This document shows positions 32,381 to 41,591 of a DNA stretch of 51,593 bases, one piece after another; position 1 is the first letter of the stretch, and each line of letters begins with the position of its first letter. The notes below the pieces were generated by a model. That model saw only the letters and a list, made by a program, of their open reading frames with translations, did not search any database and was not told the origin of the DNA. The DNA is taken from contig JBGCEZ010000101.1 of the NCBI GenBank assembly GCA_045106735.1, positions 1 through 51,593 of the forward strand, given 5' to 3'. This stretch comes from JBGCEZ01 sp045106735 (GTDB lineage: Bacteria > Planctomycetota > Phycisphaerae > Phycisphaerales > SM1A02). A program made the translations under genes and the position numbers.

Positions 32381-33355
32381 CACGCCTTCGGTCACGCCCG
32401 GGAACAGCCGCTCGGCCGCTTCGCGGTACCGGTCCAGCGTCCCGGCCACCACATCCGATGGCAAGGGTGGCCCCGGCGGGGTCTTGTCCCAACGACCGGC
32501 GGCAACCAACTCGAGCAAGTGATTCCGCACGAATTGCTTGTCAAAGCTGGCCGGCTCTTCGCCGGCTCGCCAGGTGTCGGCCGGCCAGTAACGGCTTGAG
32601 TCCTGCGTGAGCATCTCGTCGATGATGATCAATTCGTCGGTCGGGTTGCCGTCGTCGTCCAAGGCGTGGCCGAACTCGAACTTGGTGTCGGCCAGCAGCA
32701 TGCCCGATGCGGACGCGTGCGCCGCGGCCCGGCGATAAATTTCGATCGACGCATCGCGCAGCCGCTCCATCACGTCGGCGCCGGTCACCGCGCTGGCGGC
32801 GGTGAAATCGATGTTCTCATCGTGGCCTTCGACCGCCTTGGTCGCGGGCGTGAAGATCGGCTCGGGAAGCTGCCCCGCCCGAAGCATCCCGGGAGCGATC
32901 GGCACCCCGCAGACGGTGCCCGTTGCCTCATAATCGTTCCATCCGCTGCCAGCCAGGTAGCCTCGGACGACGCATTCGACCGGCACCACACGGCAGGCCC
33001 GGCCGATCATGATCCGACCTTCGAGGCTCCGGGCCTGTTCGGCGGTCAGGCCGGGCACGTCGGCCGGATCGGTCGAAAGCAGGTGGTGCGAAATGATCGA
33101 CTGCGATTCGAGCCAGCGGAACCAGCGGCTGGCGACCGCCGTCAAAAGGCGGCCCTTGCCGGGCACCGGCGTTGGCATCACGACATCGAAGGCACTGATG
33201 CGGTCGGTCGCGACGATCAGGACCGCCGGCGGGCGATCGTCGGCGGCGGGCAAGTCGTAGACATCACGGACTTTGCCGCGCCGAAGGCCGGGAAGCGGAA
33301 GATCCGTCTCCAGGAGTGCGGTTCCGTCGGTTGCCGGGGGGGGAGTCGAAGCCAT
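32378..33355 (-). CDS. purC: Phosphoribosylaminoimidazole-succinocarboxamide synthase (SAICAR synthetase)
   Basis: Protein of 325 aa. It condenses CAIR with aspartate using ATP in purine synthesis. Family landmarks: GKVRDVYDL at the N-terminus, ATDRISAFDVVMPTPVPGKG, VPVECVVRGYLAGSGW, TPATKAVEGHDENI, GMLLADTKFEFG, IIIDEMLTQDSSRYWP and SFDKQFVRNHL. The length and motif spacing match the longer, eukaryote/planctomycete-like PurC form. ATG 33355 is chosen; the frame continues upstream but loses similarity. A TACAGT -10-like hexamer lies 6 nt before the ATG, with no Shine-Dalgarno. Confidence 0.95.
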   Translation of the reverse strand: MASTPPPATDGTALLETDLPLPGLRRGKVRDVYDLPAADDRPPAVLIVATDRISAFDVVMPTPVPGKGRLLTAVASRWFRWLESQSIISHHLLSTDPADVPGLTAEQARSLEGRIMIGRACRVVPVECVVRGYLAGSGWNDYEATGTVCGVPIAPGMLRAGQLPEPIFTPATKAVEGHDENIDFTAASAVTGADVMERLRDASIEIYRRAAAHASASGMLLADTKFEFGHALDDDGNPTDELIIIDEMLTQDSSRYWPADTWRAGEEPASFDKQFVRNHLLELVAAGRWDKTPPGPPLPSDVVAGTLDRYREAAERLFPGVTEGV

Positions 33356-33361
33356 CAGTAC

Positions 33362-33367
33362 ACTGTA
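33362..33367 (-). promoter_or_regulatory. -10-like hexamer TACAGT, 6 nt before the purC start
   Basis: Read on the - strand, TACAGT is followed by GTACTG and then the ATG. No Shine-Dalgarno and no clear -35. Confidence 0.4.
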
Positions 33368-33607
33368 CGGGATCCGATGGTGCCGTCCCTGCGAACCGGC
33401 CATGGGGACCCCAGGACCGCGACTCGACGCGGCATGGGGATCGTTCGCCCTCCGGCACGCCATCCGGAGAATGCGAGGGGCCGCGGTGACCAGCCGCCGC
33501 CTTCGATATCCTTCCCGTCCGCCGCGCCCGACGGCCCGGCCAGTCTGCGACCCACCGGTGATCCTGAGATGGGGTTCACCGCGCGTCCGCCCGAGCCGAT
33601 CTGCCGC

Positions 33608-35152
33608 ATGATCCGATTCGCCGTCCATGGTCCGGCCGACACGATTACCCAGGCCACGCTCGCCGCGGCCCATGTCTTGGGGCCCGACGGCACCGGGATC
33701 CGGGGAGACGTGCGCACCGCGCCACCAAACGTCATCGAATGCCGCCGCGCGGGCGAAGGGGCCGCGGCCCTCTCCTTGCCGTTCTCGGCCGGCACCGCCG
33801 GGCGCTTGATGCTGCAGACCTGCCTGCTGCCCGCCCGGGAAGAGCCGTACTCGCTCACCGTCGAGCTCGCCCGGTACCAGGTGAAGAGTTTCCTGGCCAA
33901 GAGCGAAGAGTGGCAGATGTTCGACGCGGCCAAGGCGACGACGGCCCTGGAGACCTGGGAACGCGCGCGGGCCGCGTTCACCCGGGCGATGGTCAGCGGG
34001 GCGGGCGCGGAAGCAGAAGCCGACGCCAATACCGCCCTGCAACTTGGCATCGAAGCCAACGAACGCCTCAGCCTCGAACACGCCAAGATTCTGCTGCAGC
34101 GCCGATTCGGAACCCGCGCGGCGTCCAGCGCGACCTTGGGCGCGAAGGTCTGGCCGCAGCGCAGCGGCGATGCACTGCAAGACTTCATCGGCTCTCACTT
34201 CGACCTGGCCGTCCTGCCCATTCGCTGGGCCGAGATCGAGCCGGAAGAAGGCAAGCTGAATTGGGCGCCGCTGGACCGCTGGATGGCGTGGGCCAAGAAG
34301 ACGGGGAAGCCGGTCGTGGCCGGACCGCTCGTGGACTTTTCGGGTCCCGCGTTGCCGGTGTGGATGCAAACCTGGCAGCACGACTTCGAGACCTGCCGCG
34401 ATTTCGCCTACGACTTCATGGAGAAGGTGATCCAGCGCTACGCCGGCGCGGTCGCCATGTGGAATCTCGCCTCCGGCATCAACGTCAACGACAACTTCCG
34501 CTTCACCGCGCCGCAGATGCTCGACCTCGTCCGGACCGCCCGACTTCTGGTCCGGCAGTACCGGCGGGGGGCGCGGACGATGATCGAGATCCGCCACCCG
34601 TTCGGCGATTACGTCGGCCGCAACCGCGACTCGATCGCGCCGCTGCCGTTCGTCACGCACCTGCGGCAAGAAGGCGTCCAGCTCGACGCCCTCGGTATTC
34701 AGCTCGTCTTCGGCCCGGGCCCGCACGGCGAGTACGCCCGCGACCTGATGCAGATTTCGAACGTGCTCGACCGCATGCACCTGCTCGATCTGCCACTGCT
34801 CGTCTCTGGCCTCGGCGTCCCCAGCGGCATTGCCCCGGACGCTCCGGATCGCGGCTGGTGGCACGGCCCGTGGTCGAGCCGGATCCAGGAACGCTGGATC
34901 AGCCGGGTGTTCAGCCTGGCCCTGAGCAAGCCGCAGGTCGAGAGCATTTTCTGGACCGATGTGTACGACCACCCGGGGGCGGATGTGCTCGGGGCTGGGC
35001 TGCTCGACGGTGCCGGCAAGCCCAAGGACGGACTCCGCAAGCTGGTGGGCATGCGTCGCCGGCTGCGCAAGCCGCTCGGATCCGATGCTTCGCTCGAGGG
35101 TGGCGATGGTCCGGGCGTGAGCGCGGGAAGCCCGGCCGAAGCGAACGAGTAG
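33608..35152 (+). CDS. GH10 (endo-xylanase)-like protein lacking both catalytic glutamates
   Basis: Protein of 514 aa. The N-terminal ~100 residues (MIRFAVHGPAD, then AHVLGPDG) form a beta-rich module. From about 165 the GH10 barrel pattern is clear: GAKVWPQRSGDALQDFI, RWAEIEPEEGKLNWAPLDRW, GALPVW-like block, FIRHPFGDYVGRN-like block and WTDVYDHPGADVLG with AGKPKDGLRKL at the end. At the acid/base position, where xylanases have WDVVNE, this protein has WNLASG (near 285-290). At the nucleophile position (TELD) it has SGLG (near 400-403). Xylanase activity is therefore doubtful; a binding role or altered chemistry is possible. ATG 33608 is favoured over 33569. Confidence 0.78.
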   Translation: MIRFAVHGPADTITQATLAAAHVLGPDGTGIRGDVRTAPPNVIECRRAGEGAAALSLPFSAGTAGRLMLQTCLLPAREEPYSLTVELARYQVKSFLAKSEEWQMFDAAKATTALETWERARAAFTRAMVSGAGAEAEADANTALQLGIEANERLSLEHAKILLQRRFGTRAASSATLGAKVWPQRSGDALQDFIGSHFDLAVLPIRWAEIEPEEGKLNWAPLDRWMAWAKKTGKPVVAGPLVDFSGPALPVWMQTWQHDFETCRDFAYDFMEKVIQRYAGAVAMWNLASGINVNDNFRFTAPQMLDLVRTARLLVRQYRRGARTMIEIRHPFGDYVGRNRDSIAPLPFVTHLRQEGVQLDALGIQLVFGPGPHGEYARDLMQISNVLDRMHLLDLPLLVSGLGVPSGIAPDAPDRGWWHGPWSSRIQERWISRVFSLALSKPQVESIFWTDVYDHPGADVLGAGLLDGAGKPKDGLRKLVGMRRRLRKPLGSDASLEGGDGPGVSAGSPAEANE

Positions 35153-35222
35153 CTGACCGGCCCGATCGCCGGCCGCCCGCCGCGGCATTTCAGCACGCCG
35201 CAGTCCTTGGGGGAGGACGCCA

Positions 35223-35600
35223 ATGGAATCACTGGACACGTTCATCTGCGCGGAACCGCCGCTGCCGACCCGCGATTCGCGTGCCTCGGCGGCGGGGGAT
35301 CGGCGCGCGGCCGCCGGACTGCTTCTGGTCGCCGCGGCATTGGTCGGGCATGCGGCGATCGGGATCTTGGCCGCGCCGCGACGGCCCGAGCCGAAGTCGA
35401 TCGATCTGCGGCTGGATCTCCGGCTCGCCGGACGCCAAGAGCTGGAGGCGTTGCCCGGCGTCGGCCAGGTGCTGGCTGGACGCATCATCAACGCCCGCGA
35501 GTCCGGCGTCTTGCCCGCCTCGGATGATCCCCAGGACCTGTGCTCGGTCCCCGGAATCGGTCCGGGACGCCTGGCCGCGATCCGGCTGTTTCTGCGCTGA
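35223..35600 (+). CDS. ComEA-like membrane-anchored helix-hairpin-helix protein
   Basis: Protein of 125 aa. A TM helix (about 31-50, AAGLLLVAAALVGHAAIGIL) is followed by a helix-hairpin-helix DNA-binding module: DLRLAGRQELEALPGVGQVL, then SVPGIGPGRLAAIRLFL. The pattern LPGVG ... VPGIG is that of ComEA and related HhH proteins, which bind double-stranded DNA at the membrane during uptake. With dprA in the window it suggests competence genes, though comEC is absent here. A strong GGGAGGA ribosome site lies 8 nt before the ATG. Confidence 0.8.
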   Translation: MESLDTFICAEPPLPTRDSRASAAGDRRAAAGLLLVAAALVGHAAIGILAAPRRPEPKSIDLRLDLRLAGRQELEALPGVGQVLAGRIINARESGVLPASDDPQDLCSVPGIGPGRLAAIRLFLR

Positions 35601-35690
35601 CCGCAGGTTCTGAACGTCGGCCGACGGATTCCTTTGGCCGATCCTGCCGACGTCCCCGTGATCTGGCGCGCCCGATCCTGGCCATGGCGC

Positions 35691-35696
35691 TAGGCT
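35691..35696 (+). promoter_or_regulatory. -10-like hexamer TAGGCT, 10 nt before the mfd start
   Basis: TAGGCT ends 10 nt before ATG 35707; no Shine-Dalgarno or clear -35 was seen. Confidence 0.35.
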
Positions 35697-35706
35697 GGTC
35701 GGACCG

Positions 35707-38700
35707 ATGGCCACCGTTGCCGCCGCTGATGTGTCTTCTGCCTCCCTCCGCCGGCCCCGGCCGGTGTGGTTCGAAGAGATGGTGCGCGCCGAACCCGTGG
35801 CCGCGATCGCCGCGCGGATCGCCGCCGGCAAGGACGGCAGCGCCCGCGGGGCGGCGGGATCGTCGACCTCCATCGTCGCCGCCGCCATCGCCGCGGCCAG
35901 CGAACGATCGGTGTTGCTGGTCACCGCCCACGTGGATGAGGCCGAACACGCCGCCGACACGCTCGCGGATCTCGGCTGCGACGTCGCCCGTCTGCCCGCG
36001 CTGGAACTGACGCCCACCGGCGGCGTGGACATGGAGTTGCTCGGCGAACGCCTCGGCTTGCTTTCACGCCTGCAGTCGCCGGACAACGCGCCGCAGGTCA
36101 TCGTCTCTCCGATCGCCGCCCTGATGCAGTTGGCTCCGCCTCCGGGCGGCCTCGACCAGCGCCTTCGCGTGATCGAACCCGGCGGCCAGCTCGACGCGAA
36201 TGAACTCGCCGATTGGCTGGTCGAGGGCGGATGGCGGCGGGTCCAGACCATCGATCAACCGGGCGACTTCGCCGTGCGCGGCGACATCGTGGACCTGTTT
36301 CCGCCGAGTGGTGAGCCCGCCCGGATCGATTGCTTTGGCGATGACGTCGAACGCATCTTTGCCGTCGACATCGAGACGATGGGATCCGACCGGCGGCTGG
36401 ATCGTCTGGAGATCGTGCACCGCGTGGCCGGGGGGCTCGAGTCGGGCGACGACGCGGTGCTGCCGATCGAGTGGCTGCCCGAGTCGTCGGTTGCGGTCCT
36501 GGGCGAAGTGCTGGAGCTCAACGAGCAGGGGCGTGGGTACCTCGAACGCGTGGCCGACGGCCAGGGCCTGGTGCCGGTGCACGACGTGTTCGCCGCCATC
36601 GGCCGGCGACTCAGCGCCACGATCGACATCGGCCAGTTTTCTGCCCCGTTGATCGAACCGCAGATCGATCTGCCGATTCGCGCGTTGCCGCAGTTCGACG
36701 ATCAAGCCCAAGCCGCGGTGCTGGAGGTGGGGGAGTTGGCCGCCGGCCCCGTCCCGCACCGCGTCATCATCGCCGGCCAGAACGACGGCGAATCGACCCG
36801 CGTCCGCGAGCTGGTGGCCGAGCATGCCCCGCATGCCGTCGCGTCGGCCGCCGGTTCGATCGAGATCGAAACGCGGTACGTGCACCGCGGCTTTCTGTGG
36901 GCCGGGGCGGAAACGCCGCTGGCCATCGTGCCGTACCACGAACTGATGCACCGGTTCGGCGTGCGCCGTATGGCCACCAAGACAGCCGGCGGGCGCGTCC
37001 TTGACGCGTTTGTCGACGTCAAGCCTGGCGACCATGTCGTGCACCGCGACCACGGCATCGCCGTTTTCAAGGGACTCACCACCCTCGAAGAAGGACCGGA
37101 CGCCGAGGAATTCTTGACGCTCGAGTACGCGCGCGGTTCGGTGCTGCACGTTCCGGCGGCCAAGATCGAACTGGTGCAGAAGTACATCGGCGGGTTCTCG
37201 GGGACCCCCGAGCTGTCGACGTTTGGCGGCAAGCGGTGGAAGAATCAGAAGGAGAAGGTCTCCGACGCGGTGCGCGAATTGGCCGCCGAGATGATCCGGC
37301 TCCAGGCCGCACGATCCGCCTTGCCGGGCATTCGGTTTCCCGCCGACACCGCGTGGCAGCACGAATTCGAGGCCGAGTTCCCGTACCCCGAGACCGAAGA
37401 CCAGCTGGCCGCGATCGCCGCGGTCAAGCGGGACATGCAGCACGAACAGCCAATGGACCGGCTGATCTGCGGCGACGTCGGATTCGGCAAGACGGAAGTG
37501 GCCATTCGCGCGGCGTTCAAGGCGGTCGAGTCGGGGCGGCAGGCGGCAGTTCTCGTCCCCACGACGGTGCTCGCCGAACAGCACGAACGCACGTTCCGCT
37601 CGCGTTTCCGCGACTATCCGTTCCGCGTCGAAGCCCTCAGCCGCTTCAAGACGACGGCGGAAGTGAAGGCGGTGCTCAAGGAGCTGGCCGCCGGCCGGGT
37701 GGACGTGATCGTCGGCACGCACCGCCTGCTCTCGAAGGATGTTCACTTCGCCGACCTCGGCCTGGTGGTGATCGATGAGGAACAGCGCTTTGGCGTGGAG
37801 CACAAGCAGCGGCTCCTGGCGTTCCGCACCACCGCCGATGTCCTGACCCTGAGCGCAACGCCCATTCCGCGCACGCTCCACATGGCCCTGCTCGGGCTTC
37901 GCGACATCAGCAGCCTGCAGACGGCGCCGCTGGACCGCCGGGCCATCGTCACCGAAGTGATTCCGTTCGACGCCGAACGGGTCTCGTCCGCCATCGCCCG
38001 TGAACTCGCCCGCGAAGGGCAGGTCTTCTACGTGCACAACCGCGTGCACGACATTGAATCGGTGGCCGACGACGTCCGGCGCATGAGTCCGCCGGGGACC
38101 CGGGTCATCATCGGCCACGGCCAGATGCCGCCGAAGCAGCTCGAGCGCGTGATGCTGACGTTCATGCGCGGCGAAGCCGACGTTCTGGTTTCGACCACGA
38201 TCATCGAGTCGGGCATCGACATCGCCCGGGCCAACACGATGATCATCGACGACGCCAACATGTATGGCCTCAGCGAGCTGCACCAGCTCCGGGGGCGGGT
38301 CGGCCGGTCACGCCATCGCGCGTATTGCTATCTGTTGCTGCCGCGCGACAAGCCGATCAGCGAGATCGCGCTGAAGCGGCTGCGGGCGCTCGAGAGTTTC
38401 AGCATGCTGGGCAGCGGGTTTCGCATCGCCCTCAAAGACCTCGAATTGCGCGGGGCGGGCAACCTCCTCGGCAACGAACAGTCGGGACACATCGCCGCCG
38501 TCGGCTACGAAATGTACTGCCAGTTGTTGGACCAGGCGGTGCAAGAGATGCGGGGCGAACGGCGCCCGCAAGGCCTCGACACCACGCTCGAGATGGGCGT
38601 CAACGGATCGATTCCCCGCGGCTGGATTCCGGCCGAGGCTCGCCGGCTCGACGCGTACCGGCGGGTCAGCCGGGCGGCGACGATCGAAGAGCTCGGCGCG

Positions 38701-39138
38701 GTGGAGGAAGCCCTCCGCAGTGCGTACGGCGACTTGCCCAAACGCACGCGCGTGCTGTTCGAGTTGGCGGAGCTGCGCATCCACGCCGCCGGGCTCGGCA
38801 TCCGTTCGATCAAACGGCAACCGCCCGACGTGATCTTCCGCACCGCGCGGCCGAAGGACCTCGAGTCCGGCCTTGAGCGAGCCAAGGGATCCAAGCGATT
38901 GATCGGTTCACCCGAGAACGGCTTGGCCACGCTGTACTACCGGCCGCCGGAGACGTACTTGGAGCCGCGTTCATTGCTGCGCATCCTCCGCGAACGCCTG
39001 CGACCGGCGGACGCGGTCACGTCCACGGCGTCGGCCAAGGCCACGTCGTCGTCCAGTTCGAACCCGAACCCGAAGACCACATCCCGCCCCTCGTCACGGT
39101 CCAAGCCCAAGCCCAAGCCCGGAGCCAAGCCGGCATGA
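35707..39138 (+). CDS. mfd: Transcription-repair coupling factor Mfd
   Basis: Protein of 1143 aa. It removes RNA polymerase stalled at DNA lesions and recruits UvrA. The N-terminal UvrB-homology region (VVRGDIVDLFPPSG-type: FAVRGDIVDLFPPSGEPARI), the CarD-like RNA polymerase interaction domain (GDHVVHRDHGIAVFKGL), the superfamily 2 helicase core (ICGDVGFGKTEVA near 589, DEEQRFG near 690, LSATPIPRTLHMALLGLRD) and the TRG/C-terminal domains (GAGNLLGNEQSGHI) are all present. A Ser/Lys/Pro-rich tail of about 40 residues is added. The stop overlaps the ATG of the next gene (ATGA). Confidence 0.96.
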   Translation: MATVAAADVSSASLRRPRPVWFEEMVRAEPVAAIAARIAAGKDGSARGAAGSSTSIVAAAIAAASERSVLLVTAHVDEAEHAADTLADLGCDVARLPALELTPTGGVDMELLGERLGLLSRLQSPDNAPQVIVSPIAALMQLAPPPGGLDQRLRVIEPGGQLDANELADWLVEGGWRRVQTIDQPGDFAVRGDIVDLFPPSGEPARIDCFGDDVERIFAVDIETMGSDRRLDRLEIVHRVAGGLESGDDAVLPIEWLPESSVAVLGEVLELNEQGRGYLERVADGQGLVPVHDVFAAIGRRLSATIDIGQFSAPLIEPQIDLPIRALPQFDDQAQAAVLEVGELAAGPVPHRVIIAGQNDGESTRVRELVAEHAPHAVASAAGSIEIETRYVHRGFLWAGAETPLAIVPYHELMHRFGVRRMATKTAGGRVLDAFVDVKPGDHVVHRDHGIAVFKGLTTLEEGPDAEEFLTLEYARGSVLHVPAAKIELVQKYIGGFSGTPELSTFGGKRWKNQKEKVSDAVRELAAEMIRLQAARSALPGIRFPADTAWQHEFEAEFPYPETEDQLAAIAAVKRDMQHEQPMDRLICGDVGFGKTEVAIRAAFKAVESGRQAAVLVPTTVLAEQHERTFRSRFRDYPFRVEALSRFKTTAEVKAVLKELAAGRVDVIVGTHRLLSKDVHFADLGLVVIDEEQRFGVEHKQRLLAFRTTADVLTLSATPIPRTLHMALLGLRDISSLQTAPLDRRAIVTEVIPFDAERVSSAIARELAREGQVFYVHNRVHDIESVADDVRRMSPPGTRVIIGHGQMPPKQLERVMLTFMRGEADVLVSTTIIESGIDIARANTMIIDDANMYGLSELHQLRGRVGRSRHRAYCYLLLPRDKPISEIALKRLRALESFSMLGSGFRIALKDLELRGAGNLLGNEQSGHIAAVGYEMYCQLLDQAVQEMRGERRPQGLDTTLEMGVNGSIPRGWIPAEARRLDAYRRVSRAATIEELGAVEEALRSAYGDLPKRTRVLFELAELRIHAAGLGIRSIKRQPPDVIFRTARPKDLESGLERAKGSKRLIGSPENGLATLYYRPPETYLEPRSLLRILRERLRPADAVTSTASAKATSSSSSNPNPKTTSRPSSRSKPKPKPGAKPA

Positions 39139-40175
39139 GGGCCGAACTCGGATTGGCCTTCACCGCGGCGGGCGCCGTCGGCGTTGTGTGGGTGCACCTG
39201 GCGATGGTCCTGCCGCGCCTGCGGCAACTGGCCAACGCGCCGGCCGTCGCATCCAGCATCGCCGGTCCGCTTGCGGCCACATGGCTGGCCGTCGCGATCG
39301 CGCTCCCAGCGATCGTCTCGTGGTCGGGCGTCGGCACCGGCATCGCGGCCGAACGGGCGGCGGCCCTTGGCTTGACTGGCGGGGCGATCGTCATCGATCG
39401 TGGCCCCGCGTCACCGGCTTTCGCTGGACTCTCGCCGGTGCACGCGGCGCTGGCCGGCATCGGCATCGCGCTCTTGGTCGGCGTCGTGACGCATTCTGCA
39501 GATCGTGCGACGCCGTCCACCTCCGGCGAAAGCCGGCCTGGACTCTTGATCTCGGCCGCGGCGCTGGCCGGGGCGACGTTGGTGCTGTTCGTCGTCGGGC
39601 TCGAGCGACACCTGCCGATGATGCTCGGACAACTGGCCTTCGCCATGCTCGCGGTGCTGTTCTGGATGGTCGGGCCGACGACGACCCGGCCGCCGGAGGA
39701 CCGGATGGCGCCGGCCGAGTCCGCCGCCGGCAGCGCCTTGCTCCTGGCCGTGGGACTCGGATTGGCCCAGGGCGTGGCCGCCCGCGTGGCCATCGCCGGC
39801 TCCGACGGACTGATCGGCCGCCTGGCCGCCGGGCTCATCTTTGGACAGGTGGCCATCCTGACCGCCGCGGCCGCGACGCTGCCGGCCGGGGTCGGTCGCC
39901 GAGCTGCGGCCTGGTGCGGCGTGGTCGGCGTTCTGGGCGGCATCGGCACGCTCACCCTGGTGCGGATGCCCGCCGCCGTGCGCGGCGCCATGGCCGGGGA
40001 CGCCCCCTCGTCGATCGTGGCCGGCGGGTTCGGCTCCACCCTGGCGGAAGCCGCCGCCCTGGGGCTGGCCGCGGCGGCGGTGCTGCTCCCGGACCGCGGA
40101 TGGGCCCCGCGGACCGCCGGCGTGGCCTGCCTGGCTTTCGCCCTGGTCGGAATGGCCGAGCGGCTGCTCGGCTGA
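39135..40175 (+). CDS. Polytopic membrane protein of unknown function
   Basis: Protein of 346 aa, dominated by Ala/Gly/Val/Leu hydrophobic stretches separated by short loops; about eight to ten TM helices (for example LGLAFTAAGAVGVVWVHLAM, ISAAALAGATLVLFVVGL, SALLLAVGLGLAQGVAA, GLAAAAVLLPD). No transporter signature was recognised. Its ATG overlaps the mfd stop by 4 nt (ATGA), indicating translational coupling, but a functional link to mfd is not evident. Confidence 0.7.
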   Translation: MRAELGLAFTAAGAVGVVWVHLAMVLPRLRQLANAPAVASSIAGPLAATWLAVAIALPAIVSWSGVGTGIAAERAAALGLTGGAIVIDRGPASPAFAGLSPVHAALAGIGIALLVGVVTHSADRATPSTSGESRPGLLISAAALAGATLVLFVVGLERHLPMMLGQLAFAMLAVLFWMVGPTTTRPPEDRMAPAESAAGSALLLAVGLGLAQGVAARVAIAGSDGLIGRLAAGLIFGQVAILTAAAATLPAGVGRRAAAWCGVVGVLGGIGTLTLVRMPAAVRGAMAGDAPSSIVAGGFGSTLAEAAALGLAAAAVLLPDRGWAPRTAGVACLAFALVGMAERLLG

Positions 40176-40626
40176 GCCTCGGGCGGCAAACCCAGCAATT
40201 GCAGCGAGATGCGCGAGCAAACGGGCACCGACCCGCGGGCGGTCATCCGCGCGCTGCCGCCCAGCCCCGCCGGCGCATGCCTCGGGATCGTCCCGGATCT
40301 GGTGGGATTGTCCCCAGTGACCCCAAGATATTGTGGAGGGGTGATCATCCGGCGTCCGATACCCTCTCCGGAGCGGAGGCCGTCGGCCCGATCGCGGGCC
40401 GCGGCCACCTTCGCTCGGACGTTCAACTCGCTGAGCGTCCTGCCGGCGTCCGTCGCCACCCCGGACCTCGACCTCGACCTCGACCGCGAACCCCGCACCC
40501 GACGACGACTTGATCCGACGCGACGACCCGATCCGGCGACTTACTGCGACGATCCGACCCGACGACCCGACTCGACGACCCGACCCGACGCCTTCACCAC
40601 AACGACCCCTTGGAGCCCCGTCGACC
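40176..40626. other. Spacer with CTCGAC/CGACCCGA repeats
   Basis: About 450 nt. From about 40468 to 40592 the sequence is built of CTCGAC and CGACCCGA words, irregular in period. The open frames across it arise from this bias. The same CTCGAC word series occurs near 5950. Confidence 0.6.
40468..40592 (+). repeat. Irregular CGACCCGA / CTCGAC low-complexity array
   Basis: A run of CTCGAC triplicate followed by repeated CGACCCGA-type words with no fixed period, just upstream of the TSCPD gene. Confidence 0.75.
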
Positions 40627-41085
40627 ATGGCATCCGATCGCAGGCGCATCCTCTCCCCGACCCGACACTCCGTGACGCACAAGTTCTCGATCGCCGGCCA
40701 CGAGGGCTACCTCACGATCGGCTTGTTCGACGACGGCACGGCGGGGGAGGTCTTCATCAAGATCGCCAAGGAGGGCTCGACGCTCTCCGGCCTGGTCCAA
40801 GGCTTCTGCCGGGCATTCAGCCTTTCGCTCCAGTACGGGCTCAGCGTTCCGGATGCGTGCGCACGCTTCCGGGGCATGAGTTTCGACCCCCAAGGTCCGA
40901 CGGCGAACCCCGAGATTCCCACTGCTTCAAGCATTCTCGACTACGTCGCCCGCTACTTGGAACTGTCCCACGCCAAAGCCGTTGCGGAAGCAGCCGCCGT
41001 GGCCCGGGACGAGGGATCAACCGCGGCAGCTCCGTTCGCGGTTGATCGCCGACAAGCCGGCCACCTGTCAGGTTCTCCCGCCTGA
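40627..41085 (+). CDS. Stand-alone C-terminal (TSCPD-type) domain of B12-dependent ribonucleotide reductase
   Basis: Protein of 152 aa. The segment SVTHKFSIAGHEGYLTIGLF, then DDGTAGEVFIKIAKEGSTLS and FSLSLQYGLS, and NPEIPTASSILDYVARYLE match the C-terminal region of NrdJ ribonucleotide reductases, where it follows the catalytic barrel. Here it is a separate gene with its own ATG and an upstream GGAG. The usual NrdJ ending, a zinc-ribbon-like CxxC tail, is absent; the C-terminus is an Ala-rich extension. It may assist or regulate a NrdJ encoded elsewhere; this is inference. A hairpin overlaps its stop codon. Confidence 0.75.
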   Translation: MASDRRRILSPTRHSVTHKFSIAGHEGYLTIGLFDDGTAGEVFIKIAKEGSTLSGLVQGFCRAFSLSLQYGLSVPDACARFRGMSFDPQGPTANPEIPTASSILDYVARYLELSHAKAVAEAAAVARDEGSTAAAPFAVDRRQAGHLSGSPA

Positions 41086-41098
41086 CAGGTGGGCCGGC
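41056..41098 (+). terminator. Long hairpin overlapping the stop codon
   Basis: GCCGGCCACCTGTCAGG (41056-41072) pairs with CCTGACAGGTGGGCCGGC (41081-41098), 17 bp with one bulged G and an 8-nt loop. The TGA stop (41083-41085) lies inside the 3' arm. No T-run follows. Confidence 0.65.
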
Positions 41099-41374
41099 GT
41101 CAGCGGCCCCCATCCGAATACGTCCTCCTCACATCGCCCGCCGGTTTCTGCTCTTCTCCCCGGCGGGCGATGCTTCGCGCTCACCTGGCTTGGGAAGCAG
41201 ATCCGGCCAGGCGGGCTGGCGGTGGCGAACGGGACGAGAATCGCCCAGCGCGGCCGCCCGCCGGATCCGCCGCCGAGGCCCAGAAGGCCGGGCTCGGGTC
41301 GCGAACATCCACGGCGACTCCCTCAGGAACCCCGACGGATCTCCGCGGAAGTCCCGAGGAACGCCGCCGACGGT

Positions 41375-41402
41375 TTGACGCCTCCGACGGACCCGATACA
41401 CT
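41375..41402 (+). promoter_or_regulatory. Sigma-70-type promoter candidate
   Basis: TTGACG (41375-41380), 16-nt spacer, TACACT (41397-41402). Its transcript would begin about 290 nt before tRNA-Gln, or define an independent small RNA. Confidence 0.5.
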
Positions 41403-41573
41403 CTGCCCATCGTTCCAGAAGAACGGCCGCGGTGATGTCCGAATCGGCCCCCCAGGGGGTTCTCGGAAAGCGCCGCATGGGGCACGCGATCGCGGCTGAT
41501 GCGTGCTCCCGCTGACGGAACGATTCGCCGCGGCGAGGGAATGCGTGGGCCACCAAGGCCTCCGTCTTCCGGA

Positions 41574-41591
41574 CCCGCAGCATTCTGCGGG
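41574..41591 (+). terminator. Tight GC hairpin, possible terminator or attenuator
   Basis: CCCGCAG and CTGCGGG (7 bp) around a CATT loop, followed by TTTCGG. The T-run is short, so strength is doubtful. Confidence 0.4.
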
